Assembly: GCA_025923975.1 (NCBI GenBank)
Contig: JAICEV010000182.1
Span: 1 to 7,042, forward strand
Source of the DNA: Propionibacteriaceae bacterium
GTDB lineage: Bacteria > Actinomycetota > Actinomycetes > Propionibacteriales > Propionibacteriaceae
DNA: 7,042 bases
Direction of reading: 5' to 3'
The first letter of the stretch is position 1, and each line of letters opens with the position of its first letter. Below, one piece after another: positions 6,276 to 7,042 of the stretch. The notes beneath the pieces are model-generated. The model searched no databases. It was given only the letters and a program-made list of their open reading frames with translations, and was not told where the DNA came from. The position numbers and the translations under genes were made by a program.

Positions 6276-7042
6276 GTCGCATCCACCGGTGCCACGCCGG
6301 ACTGGACTGCGGCCTGGCGGAACAGCCGCTCGAGCGCGGCGGCCGCGGTATTGACGTCGTAATCCGCCTCCACGGTGCGGCGGGCCGCCGTCGCCAGGTC
6401 CTGTCCCAAACTCGGGTTGTTCAGCAGCTCGCGAATATGGCTGGCGATCCCTGCGACGTCACCCGGGCGGGACACGAGCCCGTTGATGCCGTGCCGCACC
6501 AGCTCGGTGACCCCACCGGCCGACGTCGTAACGACGGGCAGACCGCAGGCCAGTGCCTCCACGAGCACATTGGGAATTCCGTCTCGATCCCCGTCTGGGG
6601 TCACCCGTGGCGTCAACACGAAGACGTCAGCCTCGGCCAGCGCGTCGCGGACCTGCTCTTGACTGCATTCGCCGAGCATCCGCACGTTCTCCTCGATGCC
6701 CAGCTCGGCGCATTGTGCCGCCAGTTCGGCTCGGAGCGGCCCGTCGCCGTACAGCCTTAGCTCGAACAAAATCCCGTCCCTCTTAAGCTGGGCGAGCGCC
6801 TCAAACATGACGTCGAAGCCCTTCTTTGCCACCAACCGCCCAACGGATAGCAGCACCGGCGGGGTTGACCGAGCTGGTGACGGGGAAGGAACGAAGCGGT
6901 CGAGCTCCAGGCCATGATGCAGTACATGCACCGGCGCCCGCTGCTGCGCTGGCACAGTGGCAGCGATGTATTCCGCATTGACCGCACAACACGTCACGAT
7001 CGCTGTGGCGTACTCGGTCCTGGCGGCGAGGCTGGTCCCAGG
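6272..7042 (-). CDS. GT4-family glycosyltransferase (GT-B fold), C-terminal part
   Basis: The frame is open to the right edge, so the gene starts outside the window; 256 residues are visible. The in-frame GTG at 6997 is internal, because good family sequence (ARTEYATAIVTCCAVNAEYI) spans it. Numbered from the window edge, the fragment holds the end of the N-terminal Rossmann domain, the crossover HHGLELDRF (42-50), and the complete nucleotide-sugar-binding domain. That domain shows SVGRLVAKKG (66-75) with the donor-phosphate-binding R69 and K74, and LYGDGPL (97-103). DGIPNVLVE (154-162) is the EX7E motif with Asp in the first position, followed by ACGLPVV and a GGVTELV loop (176-182). GT4 enzymes are retaining transferases that move a sugar from an NDP-sugar to a lipid, glycan or small-molecule acceptor, usually in the cytoplasm or at the inner membrane face. 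Donor and acceptor cannot be read from this part. It is translationally coupled to K3. Confidence 0.9.
   Translation of the reverse strand, partial: PGTSLAARTEYATAIVTCCAVNAEYIAATVPAQQRAPVHVLHHGLELDRFVPSPSPARSTPPVLLSVGRLVAKKGFDVMFEALAQLKRDGILFELRLYGDGPLRAELAAQCAELGIEENVRMLGECSQEQVRDALAEADVFVLTPRVTPDGDRDGIPNVLVEALACGLPVVTTSAGGVTELVRHGINGLVSRPGDVAGIASHIRELLNNPSLGQDLATAARRTVEADYDVNTAAAALERLFRQAAVQSGVAPVDAT
6282..6287 (-). promoter_or_regulatory. Shine-Dalgarno-like GGTGGA for K3
   Basis: On the minus strand, GGTGGA lies 6 nt before GTG 6275 and inside the end of the glycosyltransferase gene. It favours the GTG start, which also forms the GTGA overlap at 6272-6275, over the ATG at codon 7. Confidence 0.5.

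Noticed and set aside
5362..6282. A 306-codon minus-strand frame overlapping K3
   Set aside because: It is an alternative frame of the same region. Its product is Arg/Ala/Gly-rich with no domain, while K3 has complete kinase motifs.

Overview
The window comes from a high-GC actinobacterium. The GC content looks to be in the low-to-mid sixties percent by eye. GTG starts occur, coding is almost gapless, and the protein families are typical of Actinomycetota, such as an Rv2402-like GH15 trehalase/glucoamylase and Mak-type APH-fold kinases. I cannot name the genus from the sequence.

Layout: bases 1-339 (+) hold the last 112 codons of a GH15 glycoside hydrolase whose start lies left of the window. 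A 47-bp convergent spacer follows. The remaining 6.65 kb is one minus-strand block of five genes, read right to left: a GT4 glycosyltransferase (6272->7042, 5' end outside the window), an APH-fold kinase (5043-6275, here K3), a type IV ABC exporter half-transporter (3088-5046), a second APH-fold kinase (1838-3091, K2) and a third (387-1841, K1). All four junctions are 4-bp stop/start overlaps (one GTGA, three ATGA), so the block is almost certainly one translationally coupled operon. Its promoter and first gene or genes lie beyond the right edge. No RNA genes, mobile elements, CRISPR arrays or gene-free stretches over 50 bp were seen.

How the genes may work together: the three kinases are paralogues. 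Beyond the APH catalytic core they share an N-terminal cap that ends in an FPxDxxLxxLPxxLD motif, followed by a YxPxxRxxVR-like strand. All three carry Gln instead of the usual Asn in the Brenner motif (HxDxxxxQ), as I recall for maltokinase-type enzymes. Small-molecule or sugar kinases, a glycosyltransferase and a polytopic ABC exporter in one coupled operon suggest assembly, phosphorylation and export of a glycosylated product. The product could be an oligosaccharide, glycolipid or glycosylated secondary metabolite. This is inference: I do not recognise the cluster as a described system and cannot name the substrate. The convergent GH15 gene may or may not belong to the same pathway.
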